Assembly: GCA_019243195.1 (NCBI GenBank)
Contig: JAFAUQ010000030.1
Coordinates: 1 to 32,466 of the forward strand
Source: Hyphomicrobiales bacterium
GTDB lineage: Bacteria > Pseudomonadota > Alphaproteobacteria > Rhizobiales > Xanthobacteraceae
DNA: 32,466 nucleotides
Direction: 5' to 3'
A program made the position numbers and the translations under genes. The notes beneath the pieces are model-generated. The model was not told the DNA's origin, did no database searches, and was given only the letters and a program-made list of their open reading frames with translations. Every line of letters begins with the position of its first letter. Position 1 is the stretch's first letter. This document shows, in pieces, positions 1 to 7,645 of this stretch.

Positions 1-480
1 ATGCAGGTCGATGGAAAGAATCATCTGATCCCGATCGACGCGAAGCTCGCCGCGCCGAGCGACCTTGCGTTCGAGACCCTCGAACTCGACAAGGTGCTCG
101 CCGGGCTCGATGACGAGGCGCGCGCCAACATCGTCGTGCTCGATGCCTGTCGCGACAATCCGCTTGCCCGCAGCTTCGCCAGCAGGCTCAGTGCGACGCG
201 TTCGGCGGCGGTTCCGGCGGGGCTCGCCGGTTACGCCACGGTCGGCACCGGCACGCTGATCGCCTTTGCCACCGCGCCGGGCCAGACCGCGCTCGACGGG
301 AGCGACGGCAACAGCCCGTTCACGTCGGCTTTCGTCAAGCACGTGCGCACCCGAGGCATCGAGGTCAATCAAATGCTCACGCGCGTGCGCGTCGAGGTCG
401 CGTCGGCGACGAAGAACCGGCAAGTGCCGTGGGCCAATTCCTCTTTGTTGGGTGAGGTCTTTCTCGCCGGCGAGCATTGA
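1..480 (+). CDS. Caspase-like (peptidase C14 family) protein, C-terminal part
   Basis: Reading frame open from the first base, so this is the 3' part of a gene that begins outside the window. The visible 159 residues match the p20-like core of bacterial caspase-homologue (metacaspase-like) proteins. The start of the fragment (MQVDGKNHLIPIDA) normally follows directly after the catalytic Tyr-Ser-Gly-His-Gly, which would lie just upstream. The catalytic Cys is visible in VVLDACRDNP (about residues 46-55). A conserved GTLIAFATAPGQTALDG segment and the SPFTSAFVKHV helix follow. The protein ends soon after the fold, so no C-terminal extension is present. Bacterial members are often secreted or fused to Sel1 or TPR repeats; whether this one is cannot be seen. 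The ATG at base 1 is probably internal. Family assignment is firm; substrate is unknown. Confidence 0.85.
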   Translation: MQVDGKNHLIPIDAKLAAPSDLAFETLELDKVLAGLDDEARANIVVLDACRDNPLARSFASRLSATRSAAVPAGLAGYATVGTGTLIAFATAPGQTALDGSDGNSPFTSAFVKHVRTRGIEVNQMLTRVRVEVASATKNRQVPWANSSLLGEVFLAGEH

Positions 481-503
481 GGCCGCGTCAGCAATTTTGT
501 TCT

Positions 504-914
504 TCACGTCCTGCGATGTCTGACGGCCGCCCGCGCCGGGTCGCAGCGGCCGAGAAAAGTTGCCAGCGGCCATCGGTTGAGCACGCTGTCGGTGCCGATC
601 GCGCCATTGGTGCGGATCAATTCGATGCGAAGCTTGGTGTCTTCCTCGCTCAGCGTCATGCCGGAGGCTGTGCCGAACAGAAAGTCGTGATCCTTGGCGC
701 GCGTGATCACGCCGGCGCAAAAGCCGTGCAACTCGGGATATTTGTGACAGGCCGGATTTTTGACGACACCTTCATCCGGATCGACCAGCAACGTGACCCG
801 GCGCGCCATGCTGTCTTCAAACACGAGATCGCCCCGGCATCGGAGCATCTGCGCGTCGGCCGCGGAGACGAGCGCCAACGGGATGACGACCAGCGCGCCA
901 ATGTGCCACCGCAT
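504..914 (-). CDS. Small secreted hypothetical protein
   Basis: A 136-residue protein with a clear N-terminal signal peptide (MRWHIGALVVIPLALVSAADA, cleavage probably near residue 21). The start at 914 was chosen because GGAGG lies about 7 bases upstream and the signal peptide begins exactly there; the frame stays open much further upstream without any protein-like character. The mature part has several Cys (CRGD, ACHKYPELHGFCAG, GRCDP), which could form disulfides in the periplasm. I do not recognise a named family. It is convergent with the caspase-like gene (23-bp gap) and 50 bp downstream of cobS, so co-transcription with cobS is possible. Function unknown. Confidence 0.75.
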   Translation of the reverse strand: MRWHIGALVVIPLALVSAADAQMLRCRGDLVFEDSMARRVTLLVDPDEGVVKNPACHKYPELHGFCAGVITRAKDHDFLFGTASGMTLSEEDTKLRIELIRTNGAIGTDSVLNRWPLATFLGRCDPARAAVRHRRT

Positions 915-964
915 CGGAAACCTCCAGGCGTTCTCGACTGATCGTACCGCGCCGCGCCGAAATG

Positions 965-1753
965 TCAGCCCCGCGCAGCGACGAGTAGAACCACGATCTC
1001 GCAGATCTGTTCGAGCGCGCCCAGCACGTCGCCGGTCTGCCCGCCGATCTTGTTGAGCGCAAGCCAGCGGATCCCCAGAAGGCACACCCCCAATAGCGCG
1101 ACGGCGATCAGCCACCGGCCGAATCCGAGCCCAAGCAGAAGCGCCGCGAGCCCCAACAGCGCCGCCGCCGCAACACTCTCCGCCGGCGGCAGGCCGGCAG
1201 CTGCGGAGAGTCCATCGGGCCGCGCCGGCGGGACCACCCGCATCAGCAGCGGCGGCATGGCACGCGCCGCCGCATGGGCCGCGATGAGCGCGGCAGCGAC
1301 GCGCGCCGGGCCGACGAGGCTGGCAACGGCTGCCCACCGCAATCCGAACGACAGAACGAGCGCGCAAGCGCCAAAGGTGCCGATCCGGCTGTCGCGCATG
1401 ATGGCGAGCCGCGTTTGCGGCGTGGCGCCGGCACCGAACGCGTCGGCCGTATCGGCAAGGCCGTCCTCGTGCAGGCCCCCGGTGACCAGGAGCGTCGCGA
1501 CGATCGTCAGGCCTGCAGCCATCAGGGGACCAAGTCCAGCGGCATGGGCAAGCCAATAAGCGAGCACGCCGGTGGCGCCCACGACAACGCCGGCGACGGG
1601 TGCGGCCCAACTCGCGGCTGCCAAGTCTTCTCCGGAGCTGACGCGATTATGCTGAAACGGCAGCCGGGTATAAAACCCCATGGCGACAATGAGATCGCCG
1701 GTTATTCTGCCAATCCAATCCTCGCCGCCGCGCATGTTCCCGAGCCCCTTCAT
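965..1753 (-). CDS. cobS: Adenosylcobinamide-GDP ribazoletransferase (cobalamin synthase)
   Basis: Joins adenosylcobinamide-GDP and alpha-ribazole(-phosphate), the last assembly step of cobalamin; an inner-membrane enzyme. The protein (262 aa if started at 1753) has the family's FYTRLPF motif near residue 30, the GGLHEDGLADTADAFG metal/substrate motif, SRIGTFGACALVLSFGLRW, and about six hydrophobic segments, with the usual family length. In P. denitrificans naming this is cobV. Start is uncertain: ATG 1753 has no Shine-Dalgarno, whereas the in-frame ATG at 1735 has AAGGGG about 9 bases upstream. A TATAAG hexamer lies just 5 bases before 1753, which fits transcription starting near 1753 and translation at 1735. 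The gene is divergent from cobT with about 90 bp between them. Confidence 0.95.
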   Translation of the reverse strand: MKGLGNMRGGEDWIGRITGDLIVAMGFYTRLPFQHNRVSSGEDLAAASWAAPVAGVVVGATGVLAYWLAHAAGLGPLMAAGLTIVATLLVTGGLHEDGLADTADAFGAGATPQTRLAIMRDSRIGTFGACALVLSFGLRWAAVASLVGPARVAAALIAAHAAARAMPPLLMRVVPPARPDGLSAAAGLPPAESVAAAALLGLAALLLGLGFGRWLIAVALLGVCLLGIRWLALNKIGGQTGDVLGALEQICEIVVLLVAARG

Positions 1754-1843
1754 CCGAGCTTATAGAACCGGTCCGCCGCTTTTTGCTAGATCATGGTTGC
1801 AGTTGCAGCTTGCTTCTCCCCTCCACTGTGAGCTCCGGCACTG

Positions 1844-2863
1844 ATGAAATTTGCTTCCTTTTCCGACTTCGCGGCCGCATGCCGCGACCTTCCGGCCGGC
1901 GATGCGGAGGCTGCGGCGGCCGTGACGGCGCGTGATGCGACTTTGACCAAGCCTGCCGGCAGTCTCGGCCGGCTCGAGGAGGCGATCGCTTGGCTCGCGC
2001 GCTGGCAAGGGCAAAATCCGCCGCATCTCGATCGCGTTGACGTGTTGGTGTTCGCGGGAAACCACGGGGTCACGGCGCAGGGCGTGTCCGCTTATCCGGC
2101 CGCCGTTACCGCGCAAATGGTCGCGAATTTCTCGTCGGGCGGCGCGGCGATCAATCAACTGGCGCGGATTGCGGATGCACGTTTGCGCGTGCTGCCGCTT
2201 TCGCTCGATCGGCCGACGGCGGATTTCACCGCGGCGTCAGCCATGACCGAGCAGGAGTTCCTGGCGGCGGTTAAGACGGGTTTCGAAGCGGTTAGTCCGG
2301 ATGCCGATCTCGTTTGCCTCGGCGAAATGGGAATTGGCAACACGACTGCGGCTGCCGCGCTTGCCGCCGCCGTGTTCGGTGGGGGAGGCGCGCGCTGGGC
2401 CGGTCGCGGGACCGGGGTGGACGACGCCGGGCTCGCGCGCAAACGGGGAGTGATCGATCGCGCGCTGGCGCGGCATGCGGCGCACGTTGCCGATCCGCTC
2501 GCTTGTGCGGCGACCTTCGGGGGGCGCGAATTGGCCGCCATATTGGGCGCGACCCTGGCGGCGCGGCGCGGGCGGACCCCGGTTCTGCTCGACGGATTCG
2601 TGTGTACGGCCGCAGCGGCGCCGCTCGCGAAGCTCCATCCCGGTGCGCTCGATCACGCGATGGCCGCGCATGTGTCGGCCGAAGCGGGTCATCGCCTGCT
2701 GCTCGCGGAGTTGGGCCTGCGGCCGCTGCTTGATCTCGACATGCGGCTCGGCGAGGGTTCCGGTGCCGCGGTCGCGGTGCTGCTGCTGCGCGCGGCGCTC
2801 GCCTGCCATCTGGGCATGGCGACCTTCGCCCAGGCGGGTGTTGCGGAAAAATCGCCCGACTGA
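1844..2863 (+). CDS. cobT: Nicotinate-nucleotide--dimethylbenzimidazole phosphoribosyltransferase
   Basis: Transfers phosphoribose from nicotinate mononucleotide to 5,6-dimethylbenzimidazole, giving alpha-ribazole phosphate for the lower ligand. The 339 residues cover the family's usual length. Recognisable features are the LTKPAGSLGRLEE N-terminal motif, VFAGNHGVTAQGVSAYP, the GEMGIGNTTAAAA loop, and near the C-terminus RLGEGSGA, whose Glu (residue 304) matches the catalytic Glu of the Salmonella enzyme. Named cobU in P. denitrificans nomenclature; not the chelatase subunit also called CobT. Only one sensible ATG start is present, with a weak ribosome-binding site. Divergent from cobS, so the two lower-ligand genes share a 90-bp control region in which I see no B12 box. 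Confidence 0.96.
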   Translation: MKFASFSDFAAACRDLPAGDAEAAAAVTARDATLTKPAGSLGRLEEAIAWLARWQGQNPPHLDRVDVLVFAGNHGVTAQGVSAYPAAVTAQMVANFSSGGAAINQLARIADARLRVLPLSLDRPTADFTAASAMTEQEFLAAVKTGFEAVSPDADLVCLGEMGIGNTTAAAALAAAVFGGGGARWAGRGTGVDDAGLARKRGVIDRALARHAAHVADPLACAATFGGRELAAILGATLAARRGRTPVLLDGFVCTAAAAPLAKLHPGALDHAMAAHVSAEAGHRLLLAELGLRPLLDLDMRLGEGSGAAVAVLLLRAALACHLGMATFAQAGVAEKSPD

Positions 2864-2893
2864 AATGGATTTGATTTCAACAGCACACTCTGG

Positions 2894-2910
2894 CGGAACG
2901 TGCCGTTCCG
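2894..2910 (+). terminator. Short hairpin after cobT, possible terminator
   Basis: A perfect 7-bp stem (CGGAACG / CGTTCCG) with a 3-base loop lies 31 bp after the cobT stop codon. There is no T-run after it, so it may be only a weak or Rho-assisted stop. Confidence 0.3.
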
Positions 2911-2957
2911 TGACATTCAAATAGAACCAATGATTCGGATGGTGCGGGAGACGACTG

Positions 2958-3224
2958 ATGCTCCGGCGCTGGTACCGGCCGATCCTCTTGAGCGCCTTTT
3001 GTCTTCTGACGAGCGCCTGCTTCGGGCCGACGCACCCCGATACCGCGCGCTACGAATATTTGTATCTAAACGGCGCATTCGTCTCCCCGCACAAGACTTT
3101 TCCAGAAGGCGTCGAGCGCGGAAAGTGGCAATGCTACGACGGGAAAACCGGCGAGACGCTCAATTGCACCTTCGTGCGCGGCGGCTTCGAGCACTTCCAA
3201 TATATTTTCCGCGAGCGCAGGTGA
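2958..3224 (+). CDS. Small putative lipoprotein
   Basis: An 88-residue protein beginning with a positively charged, hydrophobic leader that ends in a lipobox-like LTSAC (Cys 21), so lipidation and anchoring in the envelope is likely. The mature part is polar (EYLYLNGAFVSPHKTFPEG) with two further Cys (WQCYDGKTGETLNCTF) that may pair. GGGAG lies 8 bases upstream of the ATG. It sits between cobT and the 3' end of cobB, ending only 3 bp from cobB, and has no evident link to cobalamin synthesis. I do not recognise a named family. The competing long frame that overlaps it is Arg-rich and not protein-like. Confidence 0.7.
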   Translation: MLRRWYRPILLSAFCLLTSACFGPTHPDTARYEYLYLNGAFVSPHKTFPEGVERGKWQCYDGKTGETLNCTFVRGGFEHFQYIFRERR

Positions 3225-3227
3225 GCC

Positions 3228-4550
3228 TCACTCCGCCGGGGCGATGGCGTGAAAGAATGTGCCGGTCACCTGACCGCGCCGCCCGCCGCTTGGCCCGAGC
3301 CGCCGTCCCTCGCCATCCATCAGGTCGGCCAGAGGCGCATCGTCGGCTACTGACAGCAGGCTCGCATAATGGAACTCATGCCCGCGCACGCGCGCGCCAA
3401 CCGCACCGATCGCGCATGGCGCCCGGAGTTCCGCTTCGCGATAGCCGAGATGCAGCCGCCGTTCGGCAAAGCTCGTGACATGGCCGAGCAAGGCCGTCAT
3501 CGCATGACGGGTGCCGGTTGCGTCGATGAGGCCCTCGCCCAGCACCATGTAGCCGCCGCATTCGCCATGCATCGGCCGCGTAGCCGCAAAGTTTGCTAAC
3601 CCACTCCGGAAACGCGCCGCCGCCGCGAGCGTGCCGGCGTGCAGTTCCGGATAGCCGCCAGGCAACCAGCAGCAATCGCAGTCGTCCGCGGGCGCCTCGT
3701 CGGCAAGGGGCGAAAATCGCACGATCTCGGCGCCGGCGCGGCGCCAGCCGTCGACCACATGCGGATAAATGAAGCTGAAGGCGGCATCGGCCGCGAGCGC
3801 GATGCGATTGCCGGGGGGCGCGAGCGCCGTCGCACTTCCTTGGGCGATAAGAGGAGAGGCGATCGTCGCGGTGGCGGCGGCGACCCGATCGATATCGATG
3901 TGTTGCTCCACCATTGCGCCGGCGCGTTCGATCCATCCGGGCAAGTCGAAGTGTTCGCTCGCCTGCACCAATCCAAGATGGCGCTCAGGCAGCGTTAGAT
4001 CGGCGTTGCGTGGCAGCGCCCCCAGCACCGGAATGCCGAGCGTCGCAATGGCGTTGCTCGCGAGCCGGCGATGCCGTTCGCTGCCGACGCGATTGAGCAC
4101 CACGCCCGCGATGCGGACGGCGGGATCGTGCGTTGCAAGACCGCGGACCAGCGCCGCGGCGGTTTGCGACTGCCCCGAGACGTCGAGCACAAGCAGCGCC
4201 GGCAAATCAAATCGCGCGGCGAGGTCGGCGGCCGCGCCCGTGCGGCCGGCGGGCCCGGGCAGTCCGTCGAACAGCCCCATGGCGCCTTCGATCAACAAAA
4301 AGTCGGCAGCGCTCGCGGACTCGTTCATCAACCGGTCGAGCAGGGCCGGCGGCATTGCCCAGGTATCGAGATTGAGGCTGGGGTGGCTCGTCGCGCCCGC
4401 ATGGAAAGCGGGATCGATGTAGTCCGGACCGGCCTTGGCGGCACGAACCGCAAAGCCGCGACGCCGCAGCGCGGCGAGAAGGCCGAGCGTCACGATCGTT
4501 TTGCCGGAGCTTGAGCGCGGGGCGCTGACGATGAGGCCGCGCGCGGTCAT
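3228..4550 (-). CDS. cobB: Hydrogenobyrinic/cobyrinic acid a,c-diamide synthase
   Basis: ATP- and glutamine-dependent amidation of the a and c carboxylates of the corrin ring. The 440 residues show the two-domain family layout. An N-terminal P-loop synthetase domain carries SAPRSSSGKT at 9-18 and GPDYIDPAFHAG at 41-52. A C-terminal class I glutamine amidotransferase domain carries the nucleophile Cys331 in HGECGGYM, HEFHYAS near 391-397 and His434 near the end. The start at 4550 gives the P-loop in its normal position and forms an ATGA overlap with cobA, so translation is coupled to it. In the aerobic pathway the substrate would be hydrogenobyrinate, before cobalt insertion by CobN. Confidence 0.95.
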   Translation of the reverse strand: MTARGLIVSAPRSSSGKTIVTLGLLAALRRRGFAVRAAKAGPDYIDPAFHAGATSHPSLNLDTWAMPPALLDRLMNESASAADFLLIEGAMGLFDGLPGPAGRTGAAADLAARFDLPALLVLDVSGQSQTAAALVRGLATHDPAVRIAGVVLNRVGSERHRRLASNAIATLGIPVLGALPRNADLTLPERHLGLVQASEHFDLPGWIERAGAMVEQHIDIDRVAAATATIASPLIAQGSATALAPPGNRIALAADAAFSFIYPHVVDGWRRAGAEIVRFSPLADEAPADDCDCCWLPGGYPELHAGTLAAAARFRSGLANFAATRPMHGECGGYMVLGEGLIDATGTRHAMTALLGHVTSFAERRLHLGYREAELRAPCAIGAVGARVRGHEFHYASLLSVADDAPLADLMDGEGRRLGPSGGRRGQVTGTFFHAIAPAE

Positions 4551-5344
4551 GATTTTTCGCCGCGGATGCGTTCGCGCATTCGCACGATCTCGCCAACGAC
4601 GACGATTGCCGGAGGCTCCATTCCGGCCGCCTGCGCTTCGGCCACCACGCGGTCGAGACGGGACACGAGGATGCGCTCCTGCGCCGTGGTGGCTGCCGCG
4701 ATCACGGCGACCGGCGTGTCGCAAGCCAACCCGCCGCCCTCGATGGCCGCAACGATTTGCGGCAGGTTGTGCATGGCCATGTAGATCACCATCGGCTCGC
4801 CGGTTCGCGCCAGCGCCGCCCAGTCGAGGCCATCCTCGTCCGCGGCGCCTTGCCCGGTCGCCAAGATCAGCGCCTGGTTGATATGCCGCATAGTGGCGGG
4901 AATGGCGGCCGAGGCCAAAGCGGCGAGCCCAGCCGTGACCCCGGGAATGACCCGGAACGGAATGCCGGCGCCGGCGAGTGCCAGCGCTTCTTCGCCCCCG
5001 CGTCCGAACACATTAGGATCGCCGCCCTTGAGCCGCAGCACACGGCACCCCTCGCGGGCAAGCGCGATCAGCCGTTTGCTGATATCCGCCTGGGTTGGCG
5101 ACGGCTTGCCGCCGCGCTTGCCGGCGAACTCGAGCCTCGCGTCGGAATTTGCGAGCGCAAGAACGCGCTTGTCCACCAGCGCGTCGTGCACGACGACATC
5201 GGCTTGCGTCAGTCCGGCAAGAGCATCGAGTGTGACTAGCCCCGGGTCGCCTGGGCCGGCCCCGGCGAGCCAGACGTGCCCCGGCTCGAGTATCGGGAAG
5301 GTGCCGCGCAATGCCGCGAGCGCGTCCTGTTTGCTCACAGCCAT
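4547..5344 (-). CDS. cobA: Uroporphyrinogen-III C-methyltransferase (SUMT)
   Basis: SAM-dependent C2 and C7 methylation of uroporphyrinogen III to precorrin-2, the entry step into the corrin branch. The 265-aa protein shows the SUMT signatures: HVWLAGAGPGDPGLVTLDAL (24-43), VVHDALV, RGGKPSPTQADI, RLKGGDPNVFGRGGEE (104-119), PGVTAG, and AMHNLPQIV. There is no CysG-type dehydrogenase/ferrochelatase extension, so precorrin-2 is expected to flow to cobalamin. Start at 5344 was chosen because it puts the first strand in register; the frame continues upstream into cbiD but is not conserved-looking. No good Shine-Dalgarno is visible. Only 35 bp separate it from divergent cbiD. It overlaps cobB by 4 bp (ATGA). 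Confidence 0.95.
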   Translation of the reverse strand: MAVSKQDALAALRGTFPILEPGHVWLAGAGPGDPGLVTLDALAGLTQADVVVHDALVDKRVLALANSDARLEFAGKRGGKPSPTQADISKRLIALAREGCRVLRLKGGDPNVFGRGGEEALALAGAGIPFRVIPGVTAGLAALASAAIPATMRHINQALILATGQGAADEDGLDWAALARTGEPMVIYMAMHNLPQIVAAIEGGGLACDTPVAVIAAATTAQERILVSRLDRVVAEAQAAGMEPPAIVVVGEIVRMRERIRGEKS

Positions 5345-5379
5345 GGCGGGGTATCTTGCCGGGCAAAGGAGAGTAATTC

Positions 5380-6534
5380 GTGCCGGCTGACGAAGATGTA
5401 TCGGCAGAGGCTCCACCCGATCGGCCACTGCGCCGCGGCTGGACTACCGGCGCGTGCGCGGCCGCGGCTGCGAAGGCCGCCTACGCCGCGCTCATCACCG
5501 GCGAATTTCCCGATCCGGTCGAGATCACGTTGCCGCGCGGCGAACGGCCTGCATTCGCGCTCGCCACCCAGCACCGAGACGGGAATGCGGCCACCGCCGG
5601 CATCATCAAAGACGCGGGCGACGATCCCGATGTGACGCACGGCGCGCTTGTCCTTGCAACGGTGCGGCCCGGCGCGCCGGGAGGGGGCGTTACTTTCCGT
5701 GCGGGCGACGGCGTCGGCATGGTGACGCGTTCCGGTTTGGCGCTGCCGCCCGGCGAGCCGGCGATCAATCCGGTGCCGCGGCAAATGATCCGTGCCGCGA
5801 TCGCCGAAGTCGCCGCAACTAACAGAGAGACAGGCGATGTGGAGGTGGAGATCGCGATCCCGGGCGGCGAAGCGCTCGCAGCGCGAACAGTCAACGGGCG
5901 GCTCGGCATCATCGGCGGGCTGTCGATCCTCGGCACCACCGGAATCGTGGTGCCGTATTCCTGCGCGGCCTGGATTCATTCGATCCATCGCGGCATCGAC
6001 GTGGCGCGGGCCGGAGGCTTCGACCATGTCGCGGGTTCCACCGGCGCCGCTTCGGAACAGGCGGTGCGCGCTCTCTATGGTCTGCCCGATGTGGCGCTCA
6101 TCGACATGGGCGATTTCGTCGGGGGGATGTTGAAATATCTGCGCAACCATCCGGTCCCGCGAGTCACCATCGCGGGCGGCGTTGCGAAGATGACGAAGCT
6201 CGCTCAAGGCATGCTCGACCTGCATTCGAAACGCGGCGCAGTCGACTTGGCGGGGCTCGCCGCGCTCGCGAGCGCGTCCGGCGGTTCTGCGGCGCTGGCG
6301 GAACGCATCGTCGGCGCCAACACGGCCGCGCAGGCTTTCGCCGACGCGCGCACGGAAGGCTTGGCCCTCGGCGATGCGGTCGCAGCCGCAGCGTGGCAGA
6401 CGGCGTCGGGTGTTGTTGCCGATACGGATATCAGCGTCGAAATCATTCTGTTTGACCGCGATGGCAAGCTCGTCGGCCGCGCTCCGCTGCGGCCTGCTCA
6501 CGAGGCTGCTCCTTCGCGAAATCGCCGCCGATAG
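5380..6534 (+). CDS. cbiD: (Cobalt-)precorrin-5B C1-methyltransferase CbiD
   Basis: C1-methylation of the ring-contracted, deacylated corrinoid. The 384-aa protein carries the CbiD hallmark [15 protein letters not shown] (20-34), [52 protein letters not shown] and [14 protein letters not shown]. The GTG start at 5380 is backed by AAGGAG 8 bases upstream (5366-5371). In P. denitrificans the C1-methylation is done by the unrelated CobF; several alphaproteobacteria instead keep CbiD inside an otherwise aerobic set, and this locus does the same. The 3' end overlaps cobM on the other strand by 37 bp. Any promoter must sit within the 35-bp gap to cobA or in the cobA 5' coding region. Confidence 0.95.
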   Translation: MPADEDVSAEAPPDRPLRRGWTTGACAAAAAKAAYAALITGEFPDPVEITLPRGERPAFALATQHRDGNAATAGIIKDAGDDPDVTHGALVLATVRPGAPGGGVTFRAGDGVGMVTRSGLALPPGEPAINPVPRQMIRAAIAEVAATNRETGDVEVEIAIPGGEALAARTVNGRLGIIGGLSILGTTGIVVPYSCAAWIHSIHRGIDVARAGGFDHVAGSTGAASEQAVRALYGLPDVALIDMGDFVGGMLKYLRNHPVPRVTIAGGVAKMTKLAQGMLDLHSKRGAVDLAGLAALASASGGSAALAERIVGANTAAQAFADARTEGLALGDAVAAAAWQTASGVVADTDISVEIILFDRDGKLVGRAPLRPAHEAAPSRNRRR

Positions 6535-7262
6535 TCCGGATCGTAGAGCGCGCTGTCGCGGAAATCCCGTGCCGCCAACGCAGGCCCAACGAGGATGACC
6601 GCCGTGCGCTCGATCGTTGCGGCCGCCAGTTTCTCACAGATGCTGCCGAGGGTCCCTGCAATTATTTGCTGGTCCGGCCAGGTGGCGCGCGCGACGACGG
6701 CGACCGGGCAGGAGGCCCCATAAAAGGGAGTTAACTCGGTGGCAATCGTTTCAATGGATTGGATGGCCAGATGGATCACGAGCGTTGAGCCGGTGGCGGC
6801 AAAATCAGCAAGCCGCTCGCCCTCGGGCATGCACGAGGCGCGCCCGGGCATGCGTGTGAGCACTACGCTCTGCGCCACCTCCGGGACGGTGAGCTCGCGG
6901 CCGAGCACTGCCGCGGCCGCCGCAAAGGCGGGAACGCCCGGCGTGAGCGTGTAAGGGATGCCATGACGTTCGAGCCGGCGGATTTGCTCCGCGACCGCGC
7001 TGAACACCGAGAGATCGCCGGAATGCAGCCGCGCCACGTCGTGCCCGCACGAATGTGCGGTCACGTATTCGGCTTCGATCTCATCAAGGGTCATGGGCGC
7101 GGTGTCGACCAGCCGTGCGCCTTGCGGACACCACGCCAGCATTTCCAGCGGCACGACCGATCCGGCGTAGAGGCACACCGGGCAGCGCGCCAAGAGATCG
7201 CGGCCTCGCACTGTGATGAGGTCGCCTGCGCCGGGGCCGGCGCCGATGAAATGCACGGTCAC
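6498..7262 (-). CDS. cobM: Precorrin-4 C11-methyltransferase
   Basis: SAM-dependent methylation at C11, converting precorrin-4 to precorrin-5. The 254 residues match the CobM/CbiF branch of tetrapyrrole methylases: [18 protein letters not shown] (3-20), [50 protein letters not shown], and the C-terminal DRDSALYDP-like segment. Its start overlaps the cobE stop by 4 bp (ATGA) and it is the last gene of the cobL-cobE-cobM unit. Its last 37 bp are also the end of cbiD on the plus strand. Confidence 0.96.
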   Translation of the reverse strand: MTVHFIGAGPGAGDLITVRGRDLLARCPVCLYAGSVVPLEMLAWCPQGARLVDTAPMTLDEIEAEYVTAHSCGHDVARLHSGDLSVFSAVAEQIRRLERHGIPYTLTPGVPAFAAAAAVLGRELTVPEVAQSVVLTRMPGRASCMPEGERLADFAATGSTLVIHLAIQSIETIATELTPFYGASCPVAVVARATWPDQQIIAGTLGSICEKLAAATIERTAVILVGPALAARDFRDSALYDPDYRRRFREGAAS

Positions 7263-7645
7263 GGGTTTGCCTCGCTGGTCGCGAGCGCGCAGGTGGCCGC
7301 GCCTACGGCGGTGCGTGGCGCGACGAGCCGCCCGGCGGGGCCGGCGGCGGCGAGTGCCGCGGTTTCCGCCGCCGAGGGCACGCCCATGAGCGCAATGACC
7401 CGCGCGGACCGCGTGACGGTCCGCGCGCCGGCGGCCTTGAGATCCGCCTGAGGGACTAGCACGAGCGGCACGCCAAGATCGCTCGCCGCCGCGGCAATTC
7501 CGGCCTCGCTGCTCTTCATGGCGGGCGTTGCGATCGCGTCGAGCACATCGGTGCGCAGCCCCGCGCGTGACAGCGCCGCGCTGATGGCGGCGCCGATCTC
7601 ATGCGCCGAGGCGCCCTTACGGCAGCCGACGCCGGCGACGATCAT
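7259..7645 (-). CDS. cobE: CobE / CbiG C-terminal-domain protein
   Basis: A 128-aa stand-alone homologue of the CbiG C-terminal domain, beginning [17 protein letters not shown], which is the family signature. Further conserved parts are the [12 protein letters not shown] segment and the ending that runs through [14 protein letters not shown] into ATCALA. CobE is required for cobalamin production in P. denitrificans but its exact reaction is not settled; CbiG itself opens the lactone and removes the C20-derived two-carbon fragment in the anaerobic route. I chose the ATG at 7645 over that at 7663 because it makes an ATGA overlap with the cobL stop, like its neighbours. Lacking the CbiG N-terminal domain, it is unlikely to be a complete CbiG hydrolase. 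Confidence 0.9.
   Translation of the reverse strand: MIVAGVGCRKGASAHEIGAAISAALSRAGLRTDVLDAIATPAMKSSEAGIAAAASDLGVPLVLVPQADLKAAGARTVTRSARVIALMGVPSAAETAALAAAGPAGRLVAPRTAVGAATCALATSEANP

Noticed and set aside
504-1610. Long 368-aa minus-strand frame
   Set aside because: Only its last 136 residues look like protein; the front is an Arg-rich shadow of cobS. The real gene starts at 914 with a ribosome-binding site and signal peptide.
2861-2879. Inverted repeat TGAAAT / ATTTCA at the cobT stop codon
   Set aside because: Only 6 AT-rich pairs; too weak to be claimed as a terminator.
3769-4422. Open frame of 217 aa antisense to cobB
   Set aside because: Ser/Arg/Ala-rich composition typical of a GC-rich shadow frame, with no family resemblance; cobB is certain on the other strand.
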